DNA of 64,000 nucleotides from Micropterus salmoides (GCF_014851395.1 NW_024041039.1:4306112-4370111); one strand, 5' to 3'. Shown: positions 12,522 to 23,555, counted from the stretch's first letter. Notes: a model not told the origin generated them from the letters alone. Translations and numbers: made by a program.

Positions 12522-14126
12522 ATTGGTCATATAATTAGAATATCATCAAAAAGTTGATTTATTTCAGTAATTCCATTCAAAAAGTGAAACTTGGATATTA
12601 TATTTATTCATTCCACACAGACTGATATATTTCAAATGTTTATTTCATTTAATTGTGATGATTAAAACTGACAACTAATGAAAATCCCAAATTCAGTATC
12701 TCTGAAAATTAGAATATTACTTAAGACTAATACAAAAAAAGGATTTTTAGAAATGTTGGCCAACTGAAAGTATGAACATGAAAAGTATGAGCATATACAG
12801 CACTCAATACTTAGTTGGGGCCCCTTTTGCCTGAATTACTGCAGCAATGCGGTGTGGCATGGAGTCCATCAGTCTGTGGCACTGCTCAGGTGTTATGAGA
12901 GCCCAGGTTGCTCTGATAGTGGCCTTCAGCTCTTCTGCATTGTTGGTCTGGCGTATCTCATCTTCCTCTTCACAATACCCCATAGACTTTCTATAGGGTT
13001 AAGGTCAGGTGAGTTTGCTGGCCAATGAAGAACAGGGATACCATGGTCCTTAAACCAGGTACTGGTAGCTTTGGCACTGTGTGCAGGTGCCAAGTCCTGT
13101 TGGAAAATGAAATCTGCATCTCCATAAAGTTGGTCAGCAGCAGGAAGCATGAAGTGCTCTAAAACTTCCTGGTAGACGGCTGCGTTGACCTTGGACCTCA
13201 GAAAACACAGTGGACCAACACCAGCAGATGACATGGCACCCAAACCATCACTGACTGTGGAAACTTTACACTGGACTTCAAGCAACGTGGATTCTGTGCC
13301 TCTCCTCTCTTCCTCCAGACTCTGGGACCTTGATTTCCAAAGGAAATGCAAAATTTACTTTCATCTGAGAACATAACTTTGGACCACTCAGCAGCAGTCC
13401 AGTCCTATTTGTCTTTAGCCCAGGCGAGACACTTCGGACGCTGTGTCTTGTTAAGAGTGGCTTGACACAAGGAATGCGACAGCTGAAACCCATGTCTTGC
13501 ATACGTCTGTGCGTGGTGGTTCTTGAAGCACTGACTCCAGCTGCAGTCCACTCTTTGTGAATCTCCCCCACATTTTTGAATGGGTTTTGTTTCACAATCC
13601 TCTCCAGGGTGCAGTTATCACTATTGCTTGTACACTTTCTTCTACCACATCTTTTCCTTCCCTTCGCCTCTATTACTGTGCTTGGACACAGAGCTCTGTG
13701 AACAGCCAGCCTCTTTAGCAATGACCTTTTGTGTCTTGTGTCTCTCCTTGTGCAAGGTGTCAATGGTCATCTTTTGGACAGCTGTCAAGTCAGCAGTCTT
13801 CCCCATGATTGTGTAGCCAACAGAACTAGACTGAGAAACCATTTAAAGGCCTTTGCAGGTGTTTTGAGTTAATTAGCTGATTAGAGTGTGGCACCAGGTC
13901 TCTTCAATATTGAACCTTTTTACAATATTCAAATTTTCTGAGATACTGATTTTGGGATTTTCATTAGTTGTCAGTTATAATCATCAAAATTAAAAGGAAT
14001 GAACACCTGAAATATATCAGTCTGTGTGAAATGAATGTATACATTATACAAGTTTCACTTTTTGAATGGAATTACTGAAATAAATCAACTTTTGATGATA
14101 TTCTAATTATACGACCAGCACCTGTA
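12522..14126 (-). mobile_element. Near-complete Tc1/mariner element
   Basis: Long terminal inverted repeats: the left arm starts ggtcatataattagaatatc and reads on to gtgaaactt (12525-12590), and the right arm is its reverse complement (14040-14120) ending at the usual cctgta (14126). The outermost 10 bp of the left end are mutated. Spacing (about 1.6 kb) is normal for Tc1-like elements with long inverted repeats. It carries one broken transposase gene on the minus strand. Confidence 0.92.
12812..13842 (-). pseudogene. Tc1-like transposase, frameshifted
   Basis: Read on the minus strand, the frame starting at 13842 gives an N-terminal helix-turn-helix region (MGKTADLTAVQKMTIDTLHK). It shifts near 13690 to a second frame with a GRKRCGRRK linker and the second DNA-binding domain. 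It then shifts near 13310 into the catalytic domain with GDADFIFQQDLAPAHSAK and HWPANSPDLNPIESLWG (DDE-type: second Asp and the Glu region visible). The end runs through ELKATIRATWALITPEQCHR to a stop at about 12812. The usual length (about 340 aa) is preserved but at least two frameshifts kill it. Confidence 0.92.
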
Positions 14127-14934
14127 TAACCTAGTTGTATCAACATATGTTTTTAGTCAACAACTGACCATCAAATCCATAGACTGTAGAGACTGTATAT
14201 AAAGGTCAAATCAGATACTATTTAAACAATATTTACTGTCAGTTTTCACATAAAACTGAAGGGATGATAAATAATAACTACTCTAATAATACATTCTAAA
14301 TTTAAGTAATATAAAGGCTGCATTTAAAAAATTTTTATTGTAAATGTGCATCTTGAAATAAATTAATTTGATTTGTTGCTCAATTTCAGATAAAATAAAA
14401 TAAAAACTAGCTTTGAGTGATTAAAGTTCAGTCTCAACCAATTTCATAATTAACACTCAGCACATCTTAACAAATGCACAGCTTTAATGCCTCCTCTTTT
14501 CTTTCATTCCCTCTTATATGGCTACCACTTCCCTACTTTCTCTTGTTCAGTGAGAAACGTGAGCTCTACCTTGCATTGGTGATAAATGACACATTCTGGT
14601 TTTGAACGGCCCGTGCAACACATTCTCATTCCCGACTCGTCACATTTGACACTTGGTCGAATCCTTTTGGCTTTGCCTTAACTTTACATGTTCAAACTAT
14701 CTCAACAGCAAAATGTCTCACTGTAATTATGCGGATGCCCCCAATCTCATCCAATCAAACAACACAAATGTGTCACAATATACAATATAGAAATACACCC
14801 AAAGTGAAGCGAGAATGCACAAAAATCTAGTAACTCAGGCCACTTGTTGACCACCTACTCTGACCAGCTATGAATGTTAATACATTTCACACGTCTTAAA
14901 CTAATCTGCTGCAACATTGTGGATGCTTTACGTC
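14127..14934. other. Spacer, nothing recognised
   Basis: AT-rich intergenic sequence without recognisable coding or element ends. Confidence 0.5.
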
Positions 14935-15160
14935 CAAGCAGTTAAAGACAGTTCAGACAGGAAGCATCTCGATGTTTGAACTGTTTGTTGCAACCACGGT
15001 CAGTGACCCCAAAACCTTCCAGGGGTTGAAGTTTTCAATAGGATTCAATAAGCGCCTCTTTGTCCTAATAAAGTATCAACTGTCTGTTCCTGTGAGACTT
15101 GTGTGTTTCTGATGTTTATCTGATTATCATTAGAGGGTAAAACCATTTGTGACTTATTAT
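14935..15160 (+). repeat. Receptor-unit upstream segment, copy near unit A
   Basis: Diverged copy of 11340-11560, with shared 'caactgtctgttcctgtgag' and 'gttcag.cagga' blocks. Marks the outer boundary of unit A flanking DNA. Confidence 0.6.
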
Positions 15161-15345
15161 GCAGTTTTTCCTTTTGCACTCATTACATTTTACACTCACC
15201 CATGAACTCATGACAGTCCTGATAATACTGATTATCACGTTTGCCTTGAAGTTTATGTTTATGTTTAGTTGGTACAATAAAACCGTTAAGCTTATGTCTG
15301 CATGAGCTTCCTCTCTTTGTTACAAGCAGGAGCCAACTTTTAACA

Positions 15346-15570
15346 CTCCTGATCAGCAATATGAGATGCAGCAATCAGAGTTAACAATGTGTCCAGTCCC
15401 ACTGTGTGATGTGACAATGACGTGTTTCACCTCCTAAAAGCAGAAGAGGAAGTTGAAGGTTAGTTAAGATAAACTTTTTTTAGATAGTGTTCATTAGAAA
15501 ACAGACAGGATCCATGGTGATGGTTAACAGCACACATGAACAGACAAGTGAAGAGTCAAACTCTGGAAAG
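15346..15570 (-). repeat. Inverted copy of the 29535-29780 upstream block
   Basis: The sequence here is the reverse complement of the block just upstream of unit B (29535-29780) and unit D: ctgatcagcaa.atgagatgcagc, gtgacaatgacgtgtttcacc and gacaggatccatggtgatg all match in inverted orientation. In B and D the block abuts the promoter in the other orientation. Confidence 0.8.
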
Positions 15571-15778
15571 CTGGCGTTTCCCAGGGATGGTGCATGGTGC
15601 CGTGGGAAACAAAAGAGAGAGAGAACGGGCGGAGTTGGCAGCAGTCTTAAATACATCTCAGCCAGGCTGAACAGGTGAGCCACATCTCCTGACGACCCTG
15701 GCCTTGGTTCCACCGATAGACAGCCTGGAACTCACAAACACCAAACCAGCACAACACAACAGACACGGGTCGTCACAA

Positions 15779-16053
15779 GAGTTTGGGACTCTGTCAGTCA
15801 CTGTGGATGAGAGAAAACTACATTTCAAAAATGTAAAAGTGAAAATTATAAGAGAGTTTTTGGCTGTTTGGACATCGACAAGAAATTCAGAGAGACTGAA
15901 ATCTAAAACAGACTAAAAGTCACTATGAGGAAGTGACATCATCCTAACCACAGGAAGTAGCTGCAGTGTCTCTCTACTAAAGCACTAGTTTAGAAACTCA
16001 GACAGTTCTGAGCACGAGAACAAGAGACAGAAGAAGGAGAGACTCAGAGAATC
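15779..16053 (+). promoter_or_regulatory. TATA-less promoter of receptor unit A
   Basis: Conserved in units B (29779-30054) and D (56150-56408). It contains a PU.1-like GAGGAAGT (15927-15934), TGACATCAT (15934-15942, AP-1/CREB-like) and an overlapping RUNX plus ETS composite AACCACAGGAAGT (15946-15958), about 100-125 bp before the start codon. No TATA box was seen. This arrangement is typical of myeloid and lymphoid promoters; actual factor binding is inference. Confidence 0.6.
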
Positions 16054-19000
16054 ATGATGGTTGAGTTCAAATGGATTTCTTTATTTCTTACAGCGGTGCT
16101 TCAGTTTACAGGTAAGAATACATATATCACATATATAAATGGAAGGCACATTGTAAAAAATAACTTGATCAATATTATTAAAGATTCTTTATTAGCTACA
16201 TTTGATTTAACTAAGAAAACCAAATCTGTTGTTTCTAATGTGCTGAGTTTAGTGAACTCTTGGAAACTAAGGATAAAGAAATAATCGTCACTAACTATGA
16301 ACATAACAGACATTTTCTCATTTCACTTTATTTTTCATCATTTTCTCAACAGCAGCAGCTGGAAAACTTCCCTCTCCTTCACTGTCAGAGTTGGAGATGA
16401 CGTCACTTTGCCTTGTGAAAATGTGATAGACGGTCAGCAAAACTGTGAAAATACTACATGGATCTTTGATGGTTCAGGAAACACAGCAGCAGTAGAGCTG
16501 GTTAAACTTGGACAGATTGGTGAAAACACCAAATCTAAATCAGACAGACTGAGTGTTACAGAGAACTGTTCTCTGGTTATAAAGAAGGTCACAGTCGAGG
16601 ATGTTGGACGTTATGACTGTCAGCAGTTCAAATCAGGACAACAACAAGCTCCAGACTCTCTGGTTTATCTGTCTGTTATTATCAGTGAGTATTTCCATCA
16701 TAATGTTTTCAGCTCAAACTGTCTTGTTAGAACAATATACTGAAACATTACAATAATTATGATCACAGTGATGAAGTTAACTTTACTCTTGTTTTTGTCT
16801 TTCTCTTACAATATCTCTGACAACTAAATCAACAACAACAGGTCCAACAACAATGACTACTAAACCTACAACAACAACTAAACCTACAACAACAACTAAA
16901 CCTACAACAACAACTAAACCTACAACAACGACAACAACTAAACCTACAACAACGACAACAACTAAACCTACAACAACAACTAAACCTACAACAACGACAA
17001 CAACTAAACCTACAACAACGACAACAACTAAACCTACAACAACGACAACAACTAAACCTACAACAACGACAACAACTAAACCTACAACAACGACAACAAC
17101 TAAACCTACAACAACAACAACGACAACTACACCTACAACAACAACTAAACCTACAACAACAACAACGACAACTAAACCTACAACGACAACTAAACCTACA
17201 ACAACGACAACAACTAAACCTACAACAACAACGACAACAACTACACCTACAACAACAACTAAACCTACAACTAAACCTATAACGACAACTAAACCTACAA
17301 CAACAACAACTAAACCTACAACAACAACAACAACAACAACTAAACCTACAACAACAACAACAACGACAACAACTAAACCTACAACAACAACTACAACAAC
17401 GACAACAACTAAACCTACAACAACAACTACAACAACGACAACAACAACAACAACTAAACCTACAACAACAACTACAACAACAACGACAACAACTAAACCA
17501 ACAACAACGATAACTAAAACAACAACAACAACTGAAAACACCTCAAAATCCGTTACAGCCACAACAACCAAAGATCCTTCAACAAAACAAGGTAGTAACT
17601 CATCTTTCTCTTGAGCCTGTCTGTCTTCCTGTCTGTCTCTTTCTCTCTTCATACTAAACTTCCTTATTTACTTTTTATTAGAGTCATTAGAGTTTTGTTG
17701 GCATTTTAATGGCAAAAGACAACTTTTCTTTAATTAAGTCACTTTTTGGAAAGACAAAACTGGCCGTTCATCATAGTATGAAAAAGAAAATAGGAAGTGA
17801 TAAAAATTATTATTGTTTTATTGATCATTGATTCTCTCTCTCAATTTTCAGTTTTCAATTTCAAAATGGCTTTATTAGCACAACAGAATAATGTTCATAC
17901 TACCAAAGCAACAGTAATACAATAAAAGAAAACACACCAACAAACATTATGACTATAATAACAATAATAACATTGTCGCTATAGTAACGGTATGATGATT
18001 TCATATTTGTGTTCCTCTGGTTGTCTTCAGGTTTTGGCATGTACGTGTATATTTAGCTGCAATTATTTCACATCTTTGTGTTTCACCTAGTAGGTATGGA
18101 AGTTTTCCTTTATAGGTTTCAGTAATTTGTAGTTTTCTCTTAGATCTTTGTGTTTTTCACATGTTGTGAGGAAGTGTTGTTCATTTTCTATTTCCTGTGA
18201 TGTACAAAGTGAGCAGATCCTTTCCTCTGTCAGAAGAAGGTTTGGCTCTATGGCTAGGTTATGATCACTGAGTCTGTACATGGTCAAGGTTCTCCGTAGT
18301 TTGTTTGCTGGGTATGTTAGTGAGGTATTTTGCTAATGTAATGCTTCTGTTTAAGGCCAAATAACACTGGAGTTTGTTCTGATTCTGAGTGTTTTTCTGC
18401 CAATGTGTGATGTATTTTTCTTTATGTGTATTTGCTATTCGGTCTAGAGTGATCGTGTGTCTGTTGTCCTGAGGATCTGTGAGGCTCGAGGGAGTGTAGC
18501 CTCAAAATTAACTGTTTTAGGGAACTCCAATCTGGCTTTGTCTCCTGGCAGGTCAGGGCTTTGTGGTATTTGGGTTGCTTGATTTTAGATGGTTGTAGAA
18601 TTTGGTAGCTCTTTTTTGGATTCTGATTATCAGTGGGTATTGGTCTAGTTCTGCTCTGCAGACGTTGTTTGGGGTTTTTCTTTCTACATACAAAATGCTC
18701 TTACAGAATTCTGTATGAAAAGATTCAGTTGGGAGTTTCTCCCATTTTTCAAAATCTAGACCTGTGAGTGGACCCCATATTTACCTCCCATAAAGGACAA
18801 TTGTTTGAAAAGATCGATGTGAAAATCTTTAGTCATATCTAAATTAGTATGTAAATTTATATTTCTTGATGACGTAGACATTGCTTTGTCCCTCTTTCAC
18901 AGCCATGTTGAAGTTTCCTGTTGTGCTCATGTTTAAGCCCAGATATGTGTAATTTTTGTGATGCATTGTCATGCAGGATAAGTGTCCTTCTTTATGTCGG

Positions 19001-20326
19001 GGATAGGAGGACTAAGTCATCTGCACATAGAAGGCATTTAATCTGTGTGTCGTGCAGTGTAAGGCCAGGTGCTGGAGATTTTTCTAGAGATTTTTCTAGT
19101 GTTTTTGCAAATTTGTCAACATGTACGGTATATTGGAGAGAGTTGGACTCAAATTACAACCCTGGCGTAAGCCACGCGCTTGTGAATCATATTCTGCATG
19201 TTTATTACCAATTTCCACCAAACATTTGTTATTTGTATAGATTGACTTTATGATGTCATATGTTTTCCCTCCAACACCACTCTCAAGCTGTTTTTAGAAT
19301 AAACCATCTCTCTCTCTCAGCCGTGGGTGGAGATATTCTCTTATTCAGTCAAATGTGTTCACACAAATAAAATACCAAATAAGATGATTTTAATTCTCTT
19401 TCCAGATTTGCTGCTCAAGGTGTCTCTGGGAGTTGCCGCCCTGTTAATAGTTGTTATTGTTGCTCTCATCATATGGAAGAAAACTAAAGGTGAGAGCAAC
19501 CACAGATATTATAAACAAGAAGTTTTGATGAACCTGGATTTTTATTGTTGAAGCTAAAGTCGACTCTCTTTTGTCTCTTCAGGAAAAAAAACCCAGATGG
19601 ATGAAAACACTGTGAGTTTTACGGCTGAGTAATCAAATGTTTCTACAGTTATGACAGAGCTGAATCAGCTGCTCTCTGACAGAGTCATCCAAATCTAAAC
19701 AGCCTTCACAGAGCCAGTGTTTGACCACATGGAAGTAGACTCTGTTTGTTTGTTGTTTTCAGGGACGGAGCTTAAACCCTGCAGTGAGTCCAGAAAGCAG
19801 TCAGGACACGGTGAGATCTCACACTACACCCAGGACAAAGTTACACTCACTGTTTTTAGATTTGTTGTTCAAAATGTAGCTCTATGAGACACACAGTGAC
19901 TCTTGAATCTAAGTTCTTTCTGCAAGAGAAGAAGTGGGGAGTCTGATGATGCAGCTGGACGACACCAGAACAGACCAGAACACAATCAAGTCCACATGTT
20001 ACTGAGCAGCCATTATGTTGTCTTCTCTGTGTAGGCTGATCCTGAAGATGGTGTTTCCTACGCCTCCATCAGCTACACCAGGAAGACCAACAGTAAAGGC
20101 CGGGTAAGCTGTCTGATTGGTTCTAGTGATGATGGCAGTGAATGAAAACACTTCTCTCATTTAATGTTGTGTAATTTCTGTGTTGTGCTGTTTGTCTCTT
20201 TTCCAGGTTCTGGGTAAAGATGGCGATGATGAAGATGATGCAGTGACCTACAGCAGCGTGAAAGCTTCCTCTTCTTCTGCTGGAGCCTCAGCTGATCCCA
20301 GCGACCTCTACGCCACCGTCAACTAA
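16054..20326 (+). CDS. Unit A: Ig-superfamily inhibitory receptor, V-stalk-TM-ITIM (eight exons)
   Basis: Predicted type I membrane receptor of a multicopy fish family; I do not know an accepted symbol. Exons by splice consensus and comparison with unit B: 16054-16111 (signal peptide, MMVEFKWISLFLTAVLQFT), 16353-16684 (V-set), 16842-17591 (Thr-rich stalk), 19406-19489 (TM), 19583-19611, 19763-19810, 20035-20103 and 20207-20326 (cytoplasmic tail). Ectodomain exons are phase 1-1; tail exons run in phase 0. The tail has two ITIMs, VSYASI and VTYSSV, plus a terminal DLYATVN tyrosine, predicting SHP-type phosphatase recruitment on leukocytes. The V exon appears to lack one C near 16370-16372 (CCC; unit B has CCCC), which would shift the frame from the signal exon. 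This is either a recent mutation or an assembly error. Roughly 500 residues if in frame. Confidence 0.8.
16353..16684 (+). CDS. V-set Ig exon of unit A
   Basis: Encodes VGDDVTLPC (first Ig cysteine), ENTTW (core tryptophan), and EDVGRYDC (the D-x-G-x-Y-x-C signature with the second cysteine). Two extra cysteines (QQNC before the tryptophan and TENC in the E-strand area) probably form an additional disulfide. Acceptor ctcaacag|cag, donor atca|gtgagt. The exon is 332 bp where a phase 1-1 exon needs a multiple of three, so one base is missing relative to the ancestral exon. Confidence 0.85.
16842..17591 (+). CDS. Mucin-like Thr/Lys/Pro stalk exon of unit A
   Basis: A 750-bp exon (250 codons, phase 1-1) made almost wholly of T(n)KPT(n) repeats, with n varying from 3 to about 13, ending in a less regular TENTSKSVTATTTKDPSTKQG. 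It predicts a long, heavily O-glycosylated extended stalk lifting the V domain off the membrane. The DNA is a degenerate (ACA/ACG)n-ACT-AAA-CCT minisatellite, so its length should vary between alleles. The Val-rich frame on the other strand is an artefact. Confidence 0.85.
17846..19305 (-). mobile_element. Non-LTR retrotransposon remnant in unit A intron 3
   Basis: Absent from the matching intron of unit B (about 31570-31610) but present in unit D (59530-61050). The minus-strand frame 18287-18087 carries a LINE ORF2 C-terminal zinc-knuckle-like block (ICSLCTSQEIENEQHFL, C-x2-C...H...C). The 3' tail (low coordinates) reads aataaagccattttgaaatt on the minus strand. Clade not assigned; many stops. 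Confidence 0.7.
19406..19489 (+). CDS. Transmembrane exon of unit A
   Basis: An 84-bp, phase 1-1 exon. After DLLLK it gives an uncharged hydrophobic run VSLGVAALLIVVIVALII closed by WKKTK, a classic TM followed by a basic stop-transfer. No charged residue in the membrane, so no adaptor pairing is expected. Confidence 0.85.
19583..20326 (+). CDS. Cytoplasmic-tail exons of unit A with two ITIMs
   Basis: Four exons: 19583-19611 (GKKTQMDENT with the split first codon), 19763-19810 (16 codons), 20035-20103 (contains VSYASI) and 20207-20326 (contains VTYSSV, then DLYATVN and a TAA stop). All four are copied nearly base for base in unit B; the last is also in unit C. Strong conservation of this part against a variable ectodomain fits a shared inhibitory output. 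Confidence 0.85.
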
Positions 20327-22450
20327 CCAAACAAATAAGAGACCACAGTGTAGTTACAGCTCATATCATTACAGGTCATTTACACTGAGAACTGATAAAT
20401 GTTTTATTATTTGAATTATTTTAGGATAATATATGGGACATTTAGCTTGATGAACTTGCTGTCGGGCACTTTAATGTGCTAGTGCTGTGTTGTAGTTAGT
20501 ATTAGTTTTTACTGTTATTTCTGTATCAGCTGTTATTGTTTGATATGCAGTCATTTTAACACCTATATCTCTGTTCAGGTTATTGTTTATGTTCTGGTAT
20601 GAAAGTAATTAAATGTCAATCAGAAGCAGAAAGGTGGGTCAGCGAAAAGACGGTAAACAGCTTCGATTCAGCTGTAGGCTACATGTTACCGACCAGCTTG
20701 GTAACATGGCCTGGAGCAAGAGTTTCATAGTGGTGAGTTATTAATCTGTAACAAAAGTATCTTTCATCCATAAAGTTATAACTGAGCTCTGTCTCTACAT
20801 CACAGTAACAACTTTATGTCCATTGACTGCTTGGAGGGTAGCTAGTGTTTGGAAGGGAGAGAGCTGTGTGCTGCAGCCCACTGTTTTTCCACCGGCGTTT
20901 TTGAGGGTGTGTTGGACTAGTCGACACGTATTTTCTTGTGACATCACAAGAAAGGGAAGAAAAGGCTGGACGATCTGTTTTCAGACTGTTCAGAGCAGAG
21001 TTTTCTGTGGGAGATGGGAACTCCCTCTGGGCTGGACTTTTTCACTTTGCAAACCTGTTACATGCACAAAAAAAAAGATATAACTCAATAAAGGAGAGGG
21101 GAAAAGCCAAAAAACATAATACCACCTCTTTAACTTCCTCTTCATCTTTTTAGAATGTGAAACATTATTGTCACAAATAAAAGGCAATATAAAGACAAAG
21201 GTCAGTTTTACTTGAAACAGGCAGGCAGGGTCAGAACACCAGGTAATAATGCTGCATTTGACACATGAAGTTGGATTTTGTTCCTAGTCGGAAATTTCAA
21301 CTGGAACGCCGCCTTAAGGAGGCAGAGTGTTACACACTTCTCTGCGCTTCCATTTCAGCTTTTACCAAAACTCCATAGTGACGGCGTCTGCCCCCAAGCA
21401 GATGCTGAAAACAGTAGAAGTATTGGCTCCGACACTGTGGAACGCTCTTTCTTTAGACTTACGTTCCTCAGTCTCTTCACGCCTTTAAAAAGCAGCAGCA
21501 GACTCTTTTCTTCAAACTGCCCTTTGTCTCGCCTCGTGCTGTTTAGTGTTTGTAAGTCACTTTTACTATAATAAACCAGACCACCATCTTTCTCTGACCT
21601 TAACCAGCTGCTGCCAGAGTCTAAGTCAAGTTTAATAATACTGAAAGCAGATGTTGTATTTTGCAAGATTGAAGAACAAATCAGGGAACATTTTACTGTT
21701 ACGTTCAATATCAAAATTTTTGTGACTTTACTTTTTTACAGTGTGTTACCAGAAACTAAATCCAGTCTGTGTTACGTTTCCTTCAACATGTGTTTACTGT
21801 GGCACATTAGTTGTAAACAAACTTAATTTCTAGGAGACAAGTTAGAGCAGTGAGAATGGACATTTTGTGAGTATAAACCTTGAAATGAATAATATCTGCA
21901 TCTTCATACGTTCAAACAGGAATCTTTCAAGAAGGTGAGAAGAGAAGATGTAAATGTCACAAAGACACAACTAGTTATTTAAGCAGAGTGTTTTTATCTG
22001 CTTTAAAACACGTCTGGTTGTTAGACCGGTTCAGAAGCAGCTCTGCATGACGACTGTTGGAGCCTTTAGATCTTTTTTACAGCAGACATGTTTAATTGTC
22101 AGGACTCTGAAACTGAAGCAGCTAAATGGAATCCAGCTATCATTATTTTTTATTTAAATCTGTGTTTTTCCTGCTGTACCGTGTCAAAATGTCTTCTGTG
22201 GAAAAACCTGTTATGTGGGTTTTGTTCAGGTTAGTATTGAATCTGGATATTTTCCCCTTCAGGCCAGTAGGGGCTGATTAATGTTATTGTGCAGATCCTG
22301 ACTGTGACATAATATAATGCACCTGTGAGTTGTTTCTAGATCGAGGAAAGTTTCATCAACTGCAACAAGTCAACCTTCAAGTTCTCTGCATCTCGTACTG
22401 CTGCAGGTTAGTTTCTGTCTACTGAAGCTATCAAATATCAACAAGCCAGT
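20327..22450 (+). other. 3' UTR and downstream flank of unit A
   Basis: Segments at 20330-20580, 21190-21400 and 21980-22440 recur downstream of units B (32700-34260) and C (36820 onward). AATAAA-like signals occur near 21090 and 21176. No second gene seen. Confidence 0.6.
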
Positions 22451-22589
22451 AGGACCGTTTGCTGAAAATAGTCCATAACTAATGCACAATTTCCTCCTAA
22501 GTCCGTGTGTGAAGTATAATTCATCTGCAGTTGTTCACATTGTATGATGAAAAGAGCCAGTTTAGGGGGTATTTCCTAATTTCATTGTC

Positions 22590-22828
22590 CTACTTGCGCT
22601 AATGCAAATGTTTTGTTGTTTTGCTGTATGCCATTAATTGTGTGGCCTGTTTTATTTTCTATGGTTTTGTCCATTATATATGTTTTATGTATGTATATAT
22701 GTATGTATGGGTTTTTGTTGTTGTTTTTTATTACGTCTTTTTCTGTATAACTTGTCCAGCACTTTGGTCAACTCTGGTTGTTTTTAAATGTGCTTTATAA
22801 ATAAACTTGACATGACTTGACTTGAATA
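22590..22828 (+). mobile_element. LINE 3' tail (L2/CR1-type)
   Basis: Ends with cagcactttggtcaactctg and a tttataaataaacttgac(atgac)ttgactt tail typical of fish L2/CR1-type elements; related to the tail at 5640-5705. 5'-truncated, non-coding. Confidence 0.65.
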
Positions 22829-23004
22829 CCTTGTCTGTGGTCCGCTGGCAGAACACCGGCTGCTTTCTGATTAAATACAGTCGTGCTGTTGCCGAGGCGA
22901 CATAAGTTTAATTTTACGGTGGACGGACGGTAACATTACAGAGTTGATGTTTCCTTTAGCTTGAAATAATCACATACTTTGGACACTTTCTTCTTCATCC
23001 CTGG

Positions 23005-23061
23005 GTTTGCAAAGTGGGGGAAGAGAGAGAAAATAGCTCTCTCTTCCCCCACTTTGCAAAC
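23005..23061. repeat. Perfect 25-bp inverted repeat (hairpin)
   Basis: Arms 23005-23029 and 23037-23061 are exact reverse complements (gtttgcaaagtgggggaaga plus gagag) with a 7-nt loop. It lies 150 bp inside a hAT-type end (cattgatta...cagccctag, ending about 23207) and may be the internal part of a MITE. Confidence 0.85.
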
Positions 23062-23149
23062 AGCGGCATCATAATGACGCCGTGTTCACAGCGTAAGCGT
23101 GATGTGCGACAGTAATAAATGTCCGTGTGAAACACTGTGCTGTATAGTT

Positions 23150-23207
23150 ATATCGATTAAACGAAGCATCGATGCATTTTATTAATCAATGAATCATTTC
23201 AGCCCTA
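23150..23207 (-). mobile_element. hAT-type terminal repeat
   Basis: Read on the minus strand it begins ctagggctgaaatgattcat and continues with a cgatgcatcgattaa-type palindromic block, the usual end of fish hAT elements. The opposite end was not found. The following base starts a block (23211-23375) that recurs at 63481-63646. Confidence 0.5.
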
Positions 23208-23542
23208 GTTCAGGGTCTGCTGACTCAACTGTGAACTCAGTTTCAAAACATCAACAGTAAACTGGGAGGAACATTTTGGATTTGGGGTACCACATAAACA
23301 CTCCCTCTCTGGTCAGTCAGCTGGAGGAACATGTGACAGTTTGGGGTAGCCTCCTTTTGGTTTAATATACTTTATTTATTTTCTTTGACTTTAATTATTC
23401 AGTTAATTTCCTTCAGCATGTCCTTTACCACAAAAACACTTCCTCTCTCAGTGGCAGAAACAGGTAACAGTAACTGTAAAAGTCATTTGGTTTAATGTTT
23501 ATTATTTGTTTATTGTTTATTAATGTTTATTATTATTTCCTG

Positions 23543-23555
23543 CCACCAGGGGGAG
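23543..23555 (+). promoter_or_regulatory. Candidate CTCF site
   Basis: CCACCAGGGGGAG matches the CTCF core (CCASYAGRKGGCR) at all but one position. It lies between units A and B. Binding is untested. Confidence 0.35.

Noticed and set aside
16842..17591. Repeat array resembling CRISPR spacing
   Set aside because: The units are variable ACA/AAACCT codon repeats inside a eukaryotic exon, without unique spacers or cas genes.
16783..17652. 289-residue Val-rich frame on the minus strand
   Set aside because: It is the antisense shadow of the Thr-rich stalk exon; the plus-strand exon has proper splice sites and phase.
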